From Callorhinus ursinus (Eukaryota; Chordata; Mammalia; Carnivora; Otariidae): a stretch of 64,000 nt of DNA. This document shows, one piece after another, positions 47,148-60,200 of the stretch (the first letter of the stretch is position 1; each line of letters starts with the position of its first letter). The notes beneath the pieces are model-generated. The model searched no databases. It was not told where the DNA came from and worked only from the letters and a program-made list of their open reading frames with translations. The stretch is taken from assembly GCF_003265705.1 (NCBI RefSeq), contig NW_020312775.1:8931055-8995054 (forward strand), written 5' to 3'. A program made the translations under genes and the position numbers.

Positions 47148-49315
47148 ACAAGTGCTCTTCTTAATGCCCATAACCTATTTACCTAATCCCACTATACACC
47201 TCCCCTCCAGCAACCCTCAGTTTGTTCCTTATACTTAATTTGCCTCATTCTCTGTTTTTATCGTATTTATTTTTCCTTCCCTTCCCCTATGTTCATCTGT
47301 TTTCTTTCTTAAATTCCACATATGAGTGAAATCATATGGTATTTGTATTTCTCTGACTGACTTATTTCCCTTAGAATAATACCCTCTAGTTCCATCCACA
47401 TTGTTGAAATTGCAAGATTTCATTCTTTCTGATGGCTGAGTAATATTCTGTTACAGATGTATATATATCCCACATCTTCTTTATCCCTCCATCAGTCTAT
47501 GGACATTTGCTCTCTCCATATTTTGGTTATTGTGGATAGAGCTGCTGTAACATTGGGGAGCATGTTGCTTTCAAATCACTATGTTTGTATCCTTTGCATA
47601 AATACCTAAGAGTGCAAATGCTGGGTCATAGGGTAGGTATATTTTTAGCTTTTTGAGGAAACAACATACTGTTATCCAAAGTGGCTGCACCAGTTTGCAT
47701 TCCTAACCATGTAAGAGAGTTTCCCTTTCTCTACATCCTCACCAACATCTGTCATTTCCTGTGTTGTTAATTTTAGCCATTCTGACTGGTGTGAGGTAGT
47801 ATCTCATTGAGGTTCTGATTGTAATTTTTTGATGCCAAGTGATGTTGAGTATTTTTTGATGTGTCTGTTAGCCATTTGTATTTCTTCTTTGGAGAATTGC
47901 CTGTTCATATCTTCTGCCTATTACTAAACTGGATTTTTTTTTTTTTGGAGGGGTGGTGTTGAGTTTGATAAGTTATTAATAGACCTTGGATACTAGCCCT
48001 TTATCTAATATTTCATTTGCAAATATATTCTCCATGTCTGTTGGTTGATTTAGTTTTGTTGATTGTTGCCTTTGCTGTGCAGAAGCTTTTTATCTTGGTG
48101 AAGTCCCAATAGTTCATTTTTTATTTTGTTTCCTCTAGAGATGTATCAAGTAAGAACTTGCTGTGGCCAAGGACAAAGAGGTTGCTGCTTGTGTTCTCCC
48201 TAGTATTTCAATGGATTCCTGTGTCACATTTAGGCCTTTCATCCATTTTGAATTTAGTTTTGTATATGGTACATGAAAGTAGTCCAGTTTCATTCTTCTG
48301 CATGTCACTGTCCAATTTTCCCAACACCATTTGTTGAAGAGAATGTCTTTTTTTTTTCCATTGGATATTCTTTCCTGCTTTGTCAAAGATTAGTTGATCA
48401 GAATGTTGAGGGTCCATTTCTGGGTTCTCTATCCAGTCCCATTGATCTATGTGTCTGTTTTAGTGCCAGTACCATACTGTCTTCATGATTACAGCTTTGT
48501 AATGCAGCTTGAATTCTGGAATTGTGAATGCCCTCAGCTTTGGTTTTCTTTTTCAACATTGCTTTAGCTATTCATGATGATTTCTGGTTCCATACAAATT
48601 TTAGAATTCTTTGTTCTAGCTCTGTAAAAATGTGGTGTTGTTTTGCTAGGGACTGCATAAAATGTGTAGATTGCTTTGGATAGTATAGACATTTTAACAG
48701 TATTTGTTCTTCCAGACCATGAGCATATTTGGGAATATTTTCCCATTTGTTTGTGTCTTCCTCAATTTATTTCATAAGTGTTTTATAGTTTTCAGAATAA
48801 AGATCTTTTACCTCTTTGGTTAAGTTGATTCTTAGGTATCTTATGGTTTTTGGTGCAAATATAAATGGTATTGATTTCTTGATTTTTCTTTCTGCTCCCT
48901 CACTATTGGTGTATATGAATGCAATAGATTTCTGTAAATTGATTTTATATCTTACAACTTTGCTGAATTCATGTTTGTGTTCTATCAAATTTTGTTGGAA
49001 TCTTCAGTGTTTTTTTTACATAGAGTATCAGGTTGTCTGTGAAGAGTGAAAGTTGATTTCTTCCCTGCCAATTTGGATGCCTTTTATATCTTTTTGTTTT
49101 CTGATTGCTTAGGCTACGACTTCCAGCTTCCAGGACTAGGTTAAACAACACTGGTGAGAGTAGATATCGCTGTCATGTTATGACCTTAGGGGAAAAGCTC
49201 TGTTTTTCCCCATTAAGAATGATACTACCTGTGGGAATTCCATATATGGCCTTTATGATTTTGAGGTATTATCCTTCTGTACCTACTTTCTTGAGGGTTT
49301 TTTTTTTTCAAGCGC

Positions 49316-49747
49316 TGTGAATTGTGTAAGACTGTTGAATCACAGATCTGTACCTCTGAAACAAATAATACATTATATGTTAAAAAAAGAAGAAGATAAC
49401 AGGAGGGGAAGAATGAAGGGGGGGAAATCGGAGGGGGAGACGAACCATGAGAGACTATGGACTCTGAAAAACAAACTGAGGGTTCTAGAGGGGAGGGGGT
49501 GGGCAGATGTGTTAGCCTGGTGATGGGTATTAAAGAGGGCACATTCTGCATGGAGCACTTTTATATGCAAACAATGAATCATGGAACACTACATCAAAAA
49601 TTAATGATGTAATGTATGGTGATTAACATAACAATAAAAATTTATTAAAAAATAAAAATAAAAATGCTAATAAAAACTATAAAATAATAAAAAAACTAAT
49701 GATGTAATGTATGGTGATTAACATAACATCATCATAATAATAAAAAG
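49316..49747 (+). mobile_element. L1 3' UTR fragment, sense, with duplicated terminus
   Basis: Starts in the 3' UTR (GAATTGTGTAAGACTGTTGA), passes AACCATGAGAGACTATGG and reaches the terminal TTAATGATGTAATGTATGG at 49601. After an A-rich spacer the same terminal text recurs at 49697, then another A-rich tail. The host antisense L1 resumes at about 49750. Confidence 0.85.
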
Positions 49748-52608
49748 AAATAATGCTGTATTTTGTCAAATGCTTTTTTTTTCATCTATTGAGAGGATCA
49801 TATGTTTATTATACTTTCTTTACTAATGTGATGTATTTTGTTGATTGACTTGTAAATATTGAAACACCCCTGCAGTGTTGGAATAAATCCCATATGACTG
49901 TGGTGAATAATTATTTTAATGTAGTGTTGGATTTGATTGGCTCGTATCTTGTTGATAATTTTTACATACATGTTCATCAGGAATATTGGCCTTTATTTCT
50001 CTTTTTTAGTGGTGTCTTTCTCTGGTTTTGGAATCAAGGTAATGCTGGCCTCAAAAAATTAATTTGGAAGTTTTCCTTCCATTTCTATTTTTTGTAGCAA
50101 TTTCAGAAGAATAAGTATTAACTCTTCTTTAAATGTCTGGTAGAATTCCCCTGGGAAACCTTCTGGACCTGGACTTTGTTTGTTGGGAGATTTTTGATCA
50201 TTTCTTCAATTTCTTTGCTGGTTATGGGTCTGTTGATGTTTTCTCTTTCTTCCTGTTTCAGTTTGGGTTGTTTGTATGTTTCAAGGAATTTATCCATTTC
50301 TTTCACATTGCCCAATTTTTTGGAATAAAATTGCTCGTAATATTCTCTTATTCTCTTATAATTGTTTTTATTTCTGTGGTGTTGGATGCCTCTCTCTTTA
50401 ATGATTTTATTTATTTAGATCCTTTCTCTTTTCATTTTGATAAGTCTGGCTAGGGTTTTATCATTTTTTTTTTTTATTCTTTCAAGGAGCCAGCTCCTAG
50501 TTTCATAGATCTATTCCACTGATATTTTTCTAATTTCTATGTCATTTATTTCTGCTCTAAACTTTATTATATCCCTTCTTCTGCTGCCATTAGGCTTTAT
50601 TTGCTTTATCCAGCTCCTTTAGGTATAAAGTTAGTTTATGTATTTGAGACTTTTCTTGCTTCTTGAACTAGGCCTATATTGCTATATACATCTCTCTTAG
50701 GACCCAATGTGCTGCATCCCAAATATTTTGGACTGTTGTGTTTTCATTATCATTTCCTTCCATGAATATTTTTTTTTAAATTTCTTCTTTAATTTCATGT
50801 TTAGCCCATTCATGCTTAGGTGGGATGTTCTTTAACCTCACTGTGTTTGACTTCATATTTCATAGTATTGTGGTCTGAAAATATGCATGGTATGCTCTCA
50901 GTATTTTTGTACTTGTTGAGGGCTGATTTGTGACCCAGGGTGTGATCTATTCCGGAGACTGTTTCATGTGTACTCGAAAATAATGTGTATTCTGGTGCTT
51001 TAGGATGAAATGCTCTGAATATATCTGTTAAGTCCATGTGTGCCAAGGTGGCATTCAAAGCCATTGTTTCCTTATTGATTTTCTGCTTAGATTATCTGCC
51101 CATTGCTCTATGTGGGGTGCTAAAATCCTCTACTATTATTATATCATTTTCCATGAGGTTTTAAGTTTGTTATTGATTTACGTATTTGACTGCTCCCAAT
51201 TTGGGGGCATAAATATTTACAATTCTTAGATCTTGTTGATTAGATTCCTTTATTATGATATAGTGCCTTTCTTCATCTTTTATTATAGTCTTTGGATTAA
51301 AATCTAGTACATCTGATATAGGTATGGTTATTCCAGCTTTCTTTTTATGACCATTATCATGATAAACTTTTCTCCATCCCCTCACTTTCAATCTGGAGGT
51401 GTCTTTGGTTCTAAAATGAGTCTCTTCCCAGCAGCATATTGATGGGTCTTGTGTTTTTGTCCATTCTGATACCTTATTTTTTTATTAGAGCATTTAGTCC
51501 ATTTACATTCAGAATAATAATCGATAGATGTGAATTTAGTGCCATTGTATTACCTGTAATTTTGCTGTTCTTGTAGATTGTCTCTGTTCATTTCTAGTCT
51601 TTGTTGTTCTTGTTCTCTCTTTCCCTCTCAAAGAGTTCCCTTTAATATTTCTTGCAGAGCTTGTTTTGTTTACAAACTCCTTTAGTTTTTGCTTCTCTTG
51701 AAAACTATCTCTCCTTCTATTCTGAATGACAGCCTTGCTGGATATAGTATTCTTGGGTGCATATTTTTCCCATTCAGCACGTTGAATATATCATGCTACT
51801 CTCTTGACGTGCCGTATTTCTTTGGACAGGTCTGCTGCCAGCCTTATGTGTCTACCCTTGTAGGTTAAGGACCTTGTGTCCCTACCTGCTTTCAGAATGC
51901 TCTTTTTTTTTTTTTTTTGTATTTTGCAAGATTCACTACAATATATCATGGTGTTGACCTGTTTTTGTTGATTTTGATTGGAGTTCTCTGTGCCTCTTAT
52001 ACTTGAATGCCTGTTTTCTTCCCCAGATTAGTGAAGTTCTCAGCTATAATTTGTTCAAATAAACCTTCTGCCCCTTTTTCCTGCCCTCCTTCTTGGTCTC
52101 CTATGATATGGATATTATTGTGCTTTGTGGAATGCTGAGTTCCTTAAGTCTAAATACGTGATCTAATGGTTTTCACTCCCTCTTCTTTTCAGCTTCATTA
52201 TTTTCCTAATTTTATCTTCTGTATCACCTATTTGTTCCTATGCTTCTTCCATCCTCACTGTGATTACATCCAGTTGATTTTGCATCTAAGTTATACCATT
52301 TTTATTTCAGTCCTGCCTAGACTTTAGGCTTTTATCTCTGCAGCAAAGGTTTCTCTGGTGTTTTCTATGCTTCTTTCAAGCCCAGCTGGTATTCTTATGA
52401 CTGTTGTTCTATATTCTTGTTCAGATATATTGCTTTTTTTTCCTGTTTTGAGCAAATCCTTGGCTGTGGTTTCTTCTTCAACTTTGTTTTGGGGAGAATT
52501 CCTTTATCTTGTCACTTTGTCCAGGTTTCTGTCTTTTTTGTGTTATGAAATTTTCTTATGTTTCCTGCTCCTGAGAGTAATACTATATTAAGAAGGGGTT
52601 CTACATTG

Positions 52609-52817
52609 GGGCGCCTGGGTGGCTCAGTTGGTTAAGCGACTGCCTTCGGCTCAGGTCATGATCCTGGAGTCCCGGGATCGAGTCCCGCATCGGGCTCCCC
52701 GCTCAGCGGGGAGTCTGCTTCTCCCTCTGACCCTCCCCCCTCTCATGTGCTCTCTCTCTCTCATTCTCTCTGTCTCAAATAAATAAATAAAATCTTTAAA
52801 AAAAAAAAAAAAAAAAA
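52609..52817 (+). mobile_element. Can-SINE, sense, best preserved, 19-bp target duplication
   Basis: A near-intact copy. Its pol III A box (GTGGCTCAGTTGG, 52619-52631) and B box (GGATCGAGTCC, 52675-52685) are readable, followed by a CT tract, AAATAAATAAATAAAATC and a run of about 20 A. AAGAAGGGGTTCTACATTG (52590-52608) and AAGAAGGGGTTCTACACTG (52818-52836) differ at one base. The high identity and long A-run suggest a recent insertion. Confidence 0.97.
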
Positions 52818-53116
52818 AAGAAGGGGTTCTACACTGTCCAGGGCCTGGTGCTTAGAGAAGTGTTGGTTTATGCTGGTTTATGCTGTATGTATTGTGTGGT
52901 TGTGTTCTGGCTGCTCTTTTCCACAGGTCAGTCTTCTGCAGAGTTTCTGCTTACTTAAAGTGGAGAGTGTTTGGAAGTTTAACTAGGTGTGTTTTGATTT
53001 GTTTGTAACAATAAGCCTAGTTAAAAAAAATTCTTATCCAAAAAAGAGAAAAGGAAAAGGAATAAAACAAAACAAAACAAACAAAAATTTATATGCCTGA
53101 TTCCAAAGAAAAAAAA

Positions 53117-53117
53117 A

Positions 53118-53158
<41 letters not shown>

Positions 53159-53193
53159 GAAAGAAAGAAAGAAAGAAAGAAGAAAGAAAGAAA

Positions 53194-53250
<57 letters not shown>

Positions 53251-53253
53251 AAA
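53117..53253. repeat. (GAAA)n microsatellite in an L1 5' UTR
   Basis: About 135 bp of GAAA units with GA and GAA interruptions. Flanked by two similar L1 5' UTR segments (CCTGATTCCAAAG at 53096 and CCTGTTCCAAAGAG at 53260), so it may have grown between tandem UTR units. Confidence 0.95.
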
Positions 53254-54568
53254 AATGAAGCCTGTTCCAAAGAGAAAAGGAAATGACAAAATGAACAAGC
53301 AAAAATCTATAGGCCTGATTCCCAAGTTGGGGTGGGGGAAGCCTGATCCTATTATCACCAGAATTGAAGTTGATGATTTGGAGTACTCTATGATCAGTAG
53401 ACTTCATGCATGCAAGTTTCCTATGTTTGTCCTCTGGGGGAGAAGTCTGTTCCGCTGGCTCACAATCAGACCTGCCCTATAAAGATGCCATTGCTGTGTG
53501 CAGGGGGTGGGGTTTGGTGCATACAGCTGTAACCTCCACTGGAGGCACTGTATTGCTCACTGAAGTCAGACCAAACTACAGGGTAGGGAGAAGATGGCGA
53601 CACCCTGCTTTCTTGTCCCCAGGGAGGGAACCTCATACCTGTTGCTGTTGAGGAAACCCTCACTGAAAAGCAAACAATCTCCCCTCTTGTGTTTCCATCT
53701 GATCCCTGCCCCCAGCCTGCCATGCCCAGTGCCACAGTTCTTATGTGTTTCATCTCTGGTGAATGGCTGGGATTTAGAACTCCAAATCTTAAAGTATCTG
53801 GCAAAGCATAGACCCACTCCTCTCCTCCAGAACAAAGACTGTCTGGTGCCGTTTTGTCCCAGAGAAGCAGTTGTATGGTAACAGGTGCTTGGAGTTTACA
53901 GTGAAGCAGAGCAAAAAGCTGCAACCAGATTATTTGCCCTTTGCCCGTGTGCTCCTGTTCCTTGTTCATGAATGGCCACTCAGTGGTGCCTGACAGGTCT
54001 TTTGTCCTTGGAGAAGCAATATACCTTCTTCCAAATGTACTCCAGGAAGGGCAACATTGTCTCCCAGTGCAACACAGAGGATTCCCTATGCCATGCTGTC
54101 CTCTGTGTGCTCCAGGACCTCCACCCTCCTTCTCCCCAGGAGCACTGCTATCTGCTGGCTTGACTCTGGGGAATGGTGTGGACTTCTAAAACCTCTGAAT
54201 TTGATCTGTACTGTTTGTAAAAATTTGCAGTAGTCAGTTCTTCTCGATTCCCCAGTCAATGGTTTTGGGGGAGTGTTTTTCTTGCATGAATCCAACACAC
54301 TACTCTCTCTCCCCTTCTTTCTTTATCTCTCTGTTCTGTCTCTGTGAAAATGGCTTGCTCCAATCTGTGGCATCGCAGCTTTTCTCTCCCCCAATGTATG
54401 TCTCTGCACCTCATACCTGCCACATTCCCTCCTTCTATTTGTGCATATTGTTCTCCTAATCTGCAGATTGATTTCCTCAGTGTTCAAAACGATTTGATGT
54501 TTGTCTAGATGTATTCAAGGGACAAGGCAAGCCCAGGGTCCCCCTACTACTCCACCATCTTAACCTGT

Positions 54569-55985
54569 AATTACCTGCTGCAGAGTTTAAAGTAATGATA
54601 ATAAAGATACTCACTTGACTTTAGGAAAAGTTAGAGGACATTAATCACATACTGACAAAAAGATAAAAAGTAAAATATTAGAGTTGAAGAATTCAGTAAA
54701 TTAAAAATACAATAGTTGCAAAGGGAAGCAGAGGAATATATCAGTAACCTGCAGGATAGAGTAATGGAAAGCAATCAAGCTGAACAGTTGAGAGACAAAC
54801 AAATAATGCATAAGAATAGACTTAGAGAACTCAGTGACTCCTTCAAGTGTAATACCATTCCTATTAGAGGGATCTCAAAAGGAGAAGAGAGAGAAGGGGG
54901 GACAAAAAATGTACTTGAAGAAATAAGAGCTGAAAACTTCCTGAAACTGGGGAGGGAAACAAATATCCAGATTCAGGAGGCACAAGGATCCCCCAACAAA
55001 TTTAATCCAAGGAGGACTACATGAAGACACATAGTAATTAAAATATCAAAAATGGTGATAAGGAAAGACTTTTAAGTGTTGTTAGAGAAAAGAAGACAGT
55101 TACTTACAAAGGGAGCCCCATGAGGCCATCAACTAATTTCTGATCAGAAACTTTGCAGGCCAGAAGAAAATGGCATGATGTATTCAAAGTGCTGAAAGGA
55201 AAAAATCTGCATCCAGGAATACTTTACCCAGCAAGGTAAAAGAATTCATAACTACCATACCAGCCCTACAAGAAATGTTAAGGGGGCCCTTTGAGTGGAA
55301 ATAAACCATAAGTAAGAGTAAGAAATAGGAAAAACAAAATAAAATGATTTAAAGATGATACCAAATATCTGAAATGTGGAGGGGAGAGAAGTAAAGAATG
55401 AGTTCAAAAATAAGCAACCATCAGGTTCATGTAGACTATTATGTGTAGAAGATGATATATATGAAAGAAATGGTAACCACAAATTAAAAAAAAAACAGTA
55501 ATAGATATGCAAAAAATACAGAGTAAGGAACCCAAGTATATCAATAAAGGAAACTTGAAAACCATGAAAGAGAGCAAGAGAAGAAAGGATTAGAGAAAAC
55601 CTACAAAACAACCACAAAACAAATGACAAAATGGTAATAATACCTAATAATACCTGTCAATAATTACTTTGAATTTAAGTAGACTAAATGCTTCAATCAA
55701 AAGACATAGGGTGTCAGAGTGGATCAAAACAAAAACAAAACTCATCTCTATGCTGCCTAAAAGAGACTCATTTCAAACCTACAGACACCTGCAGATTGAA
55801 AGTGGGGAGATGGATAAATATCAGGCAAATGGATGTCAAAAGAAAGCCAACGTACCAATACTTATATCTGACAAAATAAACTTTAAAACAATCTGTGATA
55901 AGAGACAAGGAAAGACACTATATAGTAATAAAAAGGACAATACACCAAGAGGATATAACACTTATAAATTACAAATCATCATGAT
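54569..55985 (+). mobile_element. Old sense L1: ORF1 to start of ORF2
   Basis: 54716-55024 encodes a 102-codon ORF1 piece with NLQDRVMESNQAEQLRDKQ and KNRLRELSDSFKCN, part of the ORF1 coiled coil and the start of the RNA-binding domain; it ends at LKLGRETNIQIQEAQGSPNK. The ORF1 C-terminal and spacer text (55090-55620) follows. ORF2 starts near 55655 (SIITLNLSRLNASIKRHRVS) and stops by 55985. It begins right where the 5' end of the antisense L1 stops, so the two lie head to head. Confidence 0.83.
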
Positions 55986-56285
55986 GAAAGGCATTCCATT
56001 TTTATGAAGCAGATATACAATGTGTGCCTGGGGCAGAAATAGACTCCATGCTTTGATGTTTACTGAGTCATATTAACCTTGTTATATGATAAAGTATAGC
56101 TTCCCTAGAAGCCGAGGAGCATGACCCACAAGCATGAAAATTTGAAAATTTCCTTTAGTTTATCATTTCCCCCTTTTAATCAATAATATTCCCTCAAAAA
56201 GCATTGGTGAATTGGTGATCAAATTTATGCTTTGTCCCTTGGTGCCAAGGCGACTGGCTTGTCTGCCCTGGACCTGCCTAGCAAG

Positions 56286-56342
<57 letters not shown>

Positions 56343-56747
56343 TTCTTCAATTCTGAATAGTGGGGATGATGAACACTCCAGCTACTTCTTTATCTCCTTG
56401 GGTGAGGTAGGTTTTGGGTAAAGAGCTGTTTTTGCAAATCTTAGCTCCAACATGCTTATGTGCAGGGCTAAGCACAAGTCTTTAACATATAAGTAACAGC
56501 AGCAAGGGAATTAGAAGCAATATGGAGTCAAACATGCTAAATTTTACGTTATAATCCTCCACTGTCAATTCTTCATTCCATTTCTATGAAACAAGGGTGG
56601 ATATTCGTCTTCCGTAACACCTTCAAGCTGATTTAGGTCACAGGAGGGGGGCATTGGAATGGAAGGATTTGACATGGTGTAGGTTATAATTTTTGGTCTT
56701 ATGTCTAATAGAAGGGGTATCAGACGTAGTTTCTTTCTATGAACTTG
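55986..56747. other. Unassigned stretch, continues at 63811
   Basis: Sequence interrupted by the full-length L1. I cannot assign it to a family. Parts such as CTTTGTCCCTTGGTGCCAAG and CTTCTTTATCTCCTTGGGTG have a retroviral-internal look, but that is a guess. Contains a (TC)n(TA)n microsatellite. Confidence 0.35.
56287..56337. repeat. (TC)n(TA)n compound microsatellite
   Basis: About thirteen TC units followed by about twelve TA units. Confidence 0.95.
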
Positions 56748-57212
56748 GATATTTTTCTTTTTTTCTCTTTAAATGTTTTATTGTTATGTTAATCATCATA
56801 CATTACATCATTAGTTTTTGATATAGTGTTCCATGATTCATTGTTTGTGCATAATACCCAGTGATCCACGCAGAACGTGCCCTCGTTAATACCCATCACG
56901 AGGCTAACACATCCCCCCACCCCCTCCCCTCTAGAACCCTCAGTTTGTTTTTCAAAGTCCATCATTTCTCATGGTTCATCTCCCCCTCCGATTCCCCCCC
57001 TTCATTCTTCCCCTCCTGCTATCTTTTTTTTTTCTTAACATATATTTCATTATTTGTGTCAGAGGTACAGATGTGTGATTCAACAGTATTGCACAATTCA
57101 CAGCGCTCACCATAGCACATACACTGCGCAATGTCTATCAGCCAGCCACACCATCCCTCCCACCCCCACCACTCCAGCAACCCTCAGTTTGTTTCCTGAG
57201 ATTAAGAATTCC

Positions 57213-60200
57213 TCATATCAGTGAGGTGATATGATACATGGCTTTCTCTGATTGACTTATTTCACTCACCATAACACCCTCCAGTTCCATCCACGTCATT
57301 GCAAAATGCAAGATCTCATTCATTTTGATGGCTGCATAATATTCCATTGTATATATATACCACTTCTTTATCCATTCATCTGTCCATGGACATCTTGGCT
57401 CTTTCCACAGTTTGGCTATTGTGCACATTGCTGCTATAAATATCGGGGTGCACGTAACCATTCGGATCCCTACATTTGTATCTTTGTGGTAAATACGCAG
57501 TACTGCAATTGTTGGATCATATGGTAACTCTATTTTCAACTTTTTGAGGAACATCCATACTGTTTTCCAGACTGGCTGCACCACCTTGCAATCCCACCAA
57601 CAATGTAGGAGGGTTCCACTTTCTCCACATCCCCGCCAACATCTGTCATTTCCTAACTTGTTAATTTTAGCCATTCTGATGGTTGTGAGGTGGTATCTCA
57701 TTGAGGTTTTGATTTGGATTTCCCTGATGCCGAGCGATGTTGAGCACTTTTTCATGTGTCTGTTGGACATTTGGATGTCTTCTTTGGAAAAATGTCTGTT
57801 CATGTCTTCTGACCATTTCTTGATTGGATTATTTATTCTTTGAGTGTTGAGTTTGATAATTTCTTTATAGATTTTGGATACTAACACTTTATCTGATATG
57901 TCATTTGCAAATATTTTCTCCCATTCTGTCGGTTATCTTTTGGTTTTGTTGACTGTTTCTTTTGCTGTGCAAAAGCTTTTTTCTAGATGAAATCCAAATA
58001 GTTCATTTTTGCCCTTGCTTCCCTTGACTTTGGCGATGTTTCTAGGAAGAAGTTGCTGCGGCTGAGCTCGAAGAGGTTGCTGCCTGGGTTCTCCTTTAGA
58101 ATTTTGGTGGACTCCTGTCTCAAATTGAGATCTTTCAACCATTTGGAGTCTATTTTTGTGTGTGGTGTAAGGAAATGGTCCAGTTTCATTCTTCTGCATG
58201 TGGCTGTCCTATTTTCTCAACGCCATTTGTTGAAGAGACTGTCATTTTTCCACTGGACATTCATTCATGATTTGTCAAAGATTACTTGACCATAGAGTTG
58301 AGGGTCCATTTCTGGGCTCTCTATTCTGTGCCATTGATCTATGTGTCTGTTTTTGTGCCAGTACCATACTGTCTTGATGATGACAGCTTTGTAATAGAGC
58401 TGAAAGTCTGGAATTGTGATGTTGCCAGCTTTGGTTTTCTTTTTCAACATTCCTCTGTCTATTCAGGGTCTTTTCTGGTTCCATACAAATTTTAGGATTA
58501 TTTGTTCCATTTCTTTGAAAAAAGTGGATGGTATTTTGATGGGGATTGCATTGAATGTGTAGATTGCTCTAGGTAGCATTGACATCTTCACAATATTTGT
58601 TCTTCCAATCCATGAGCACGGAACGTTTTTCCAATTCTTTGTGTCTTCCTGATTTCTTTCATGAATATTTTATAATTTTCTGAGTACAGATCCTTTGCCT
58701 CTTTGGTTAGATTTATTCCTAGATATCTGATGGTTTTGGGTGCAATTGTAAATGGGATTAACTCCTTAATTTCTCTCTCTTCTTTCTTGTTGTTTGTGTA
58801 TAGGAATGCCACTGATTTCTGTGCATTGATTTTATATCCTGACACTTTACTGAATTCCTGTATGATTTCTAGCAGTTTTGGGGTGGAGTCTTTTGGATTT
58901 TCCACAGAAAGTATCTTATCATCTACAAAGAGTGAGAGTTTGACTTCCTCCTTGACGATTTGGATGACTTTGATTTCTTTTTGTTGTCTCATTGCTGTGG
59001 CTAGGACTTCTAATACTATGTTGAACAGCAGTGGTGATAGTGGACATCCCTGCCGCGTTCCTGACCTTAGGGGGAAAGCTCTCAGTTTTTCCCCATTGAG
59101 AATGATATTCGCTGTGGGTTTTTCATAGATGGCTTTTATGATACTGAGGTATGTATGTACCCTTTCCCCTATACTCTGAAGAGTTTTGATCAAGAAAGAA
59201 TGCTGTACTTTGTCACATGCTTTCTCTGCATCTATTGAGAGGATCATATGATTCTTGTTCTTTCTTTTGTGAATATATTGTATCACGTTGATTGATTTGC
59301 GGATGTTGAACCAACCTTGCAGCCCAGGGATAAGTCCCACTTGGTCATGGTGAATAATCCTTTTAATGTACTGTTGGATCCTATTGGCTAGTATTTTGGT
59401 GAGAATTTTTGCATCCATGTTCATCAAGGATATTGGTCTGTAATTCTCCTTTTTGATGGGGCCTTTGTCCAGTTTTGGGATCAAGGTAATGGTGGCCTCA
59501 TAAAATGAGTTTGGAAGTTTTCCTTCCATTTCTACTTTTTGGAACAGTTTCAGAAGAATAGGTAGTAATTCTTCTTTAAATGTTTGGTAGAATTCCCCTG
59601 AGAAGCCATCTGGCCCTCGCTTTGGTTTGTTGGGAGAGTTTTGATGACTGCTTCCATTTCCTTAGTGGGTATAGGTCTGTTCAGGTTTTCTATTTCTTCC
59701 TGGTTCAATTTTGGTCATTGATATATCTCTAGGAATACATCCATTTCCTCTAGGTTATCTAATTTGCTGGCATAGAGTTGCTCATAATATGTTCTTAAAA
59801 TTGTATTTCTTTGGTGTTGTTTGTGATCTCTCCTCTTTTCATTCATGATTTTGTTGATTTGGGTCATTTCTTTTTTTCTTTTTGATATGTCTGGCCAGGG
59901 GTTTATCAATCTTGTTAATTCTTTCAAAGAACCAGCTCCTAGTTTCGTTGATCTGTTCTACTGTTCTTTTGGTTTCTATTTCATTGATTTCTGCTTGGAT
60001 ATTTATTATCTCTCTTCTCCTGTTGGGTTTAGGCTTAATTTGCTGTTCTTTCTCCAGCTCCTTTAGGTGTAGGGTTAGGTTGTGTATTTGAGACCTTTCT
60101 TGTTTCTTGAGAAAGGCTTGTATTGCCATATACTTTCCTCTCAGGACTGCCTTTGCTGCATCCCAAAGCTTTAGAACAGTTGTGTTTTCATTTTCATTGG

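Larger units (their letters stand above)
46829..54568 (-). mobile_element. Long antisense L1 with 5' UTR, interrupted
   Basis: 3' UTR at the left (46829-47330, split by a SINE), ORF2 on the minus strand from ~51420 down to ~47330, ORF1 region ~52530-51600, and 5' UTR ~52540-54568. The 5' end reads TTAAGATGGTGGAGTAGTAG on the minus strand. Recognisable ORF2 pieces: MKVRGWRKVYHDNGHKKKAG (51391), MALNATLAHMDLTDIFRAFH (51064), [12 protein letters not shown] (~49040; the FADD motif has become FTDN, so a catalytic aspartate is lost). Frames are broken throughout. A sense L1 tail is nested at 49316-49747 and a SINE at 52609-52817. Older than the copy at 56759. Confidence 0.88.

Noticed and set aside
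52609..52817. tRNA-like A and B boxes in the Can-SINEs here and elsewhere
   Set aside because: These are SINE heads with A-rich tails and target duplications, not functional tRNA genes.
53021..53482. Several Phe/Leu/Ser-rich or Lys/Glu-rich frames of 78-129 codons
   Set aside because: Pure translations of the (GAAA)n microsatellite.
53466..54189. Overlapping frames of up to 167 codons on both strands
   Set aside because: They lie in the 5' UTR of the antisense L1 at 46829-54568 and share no motif with any known protein.
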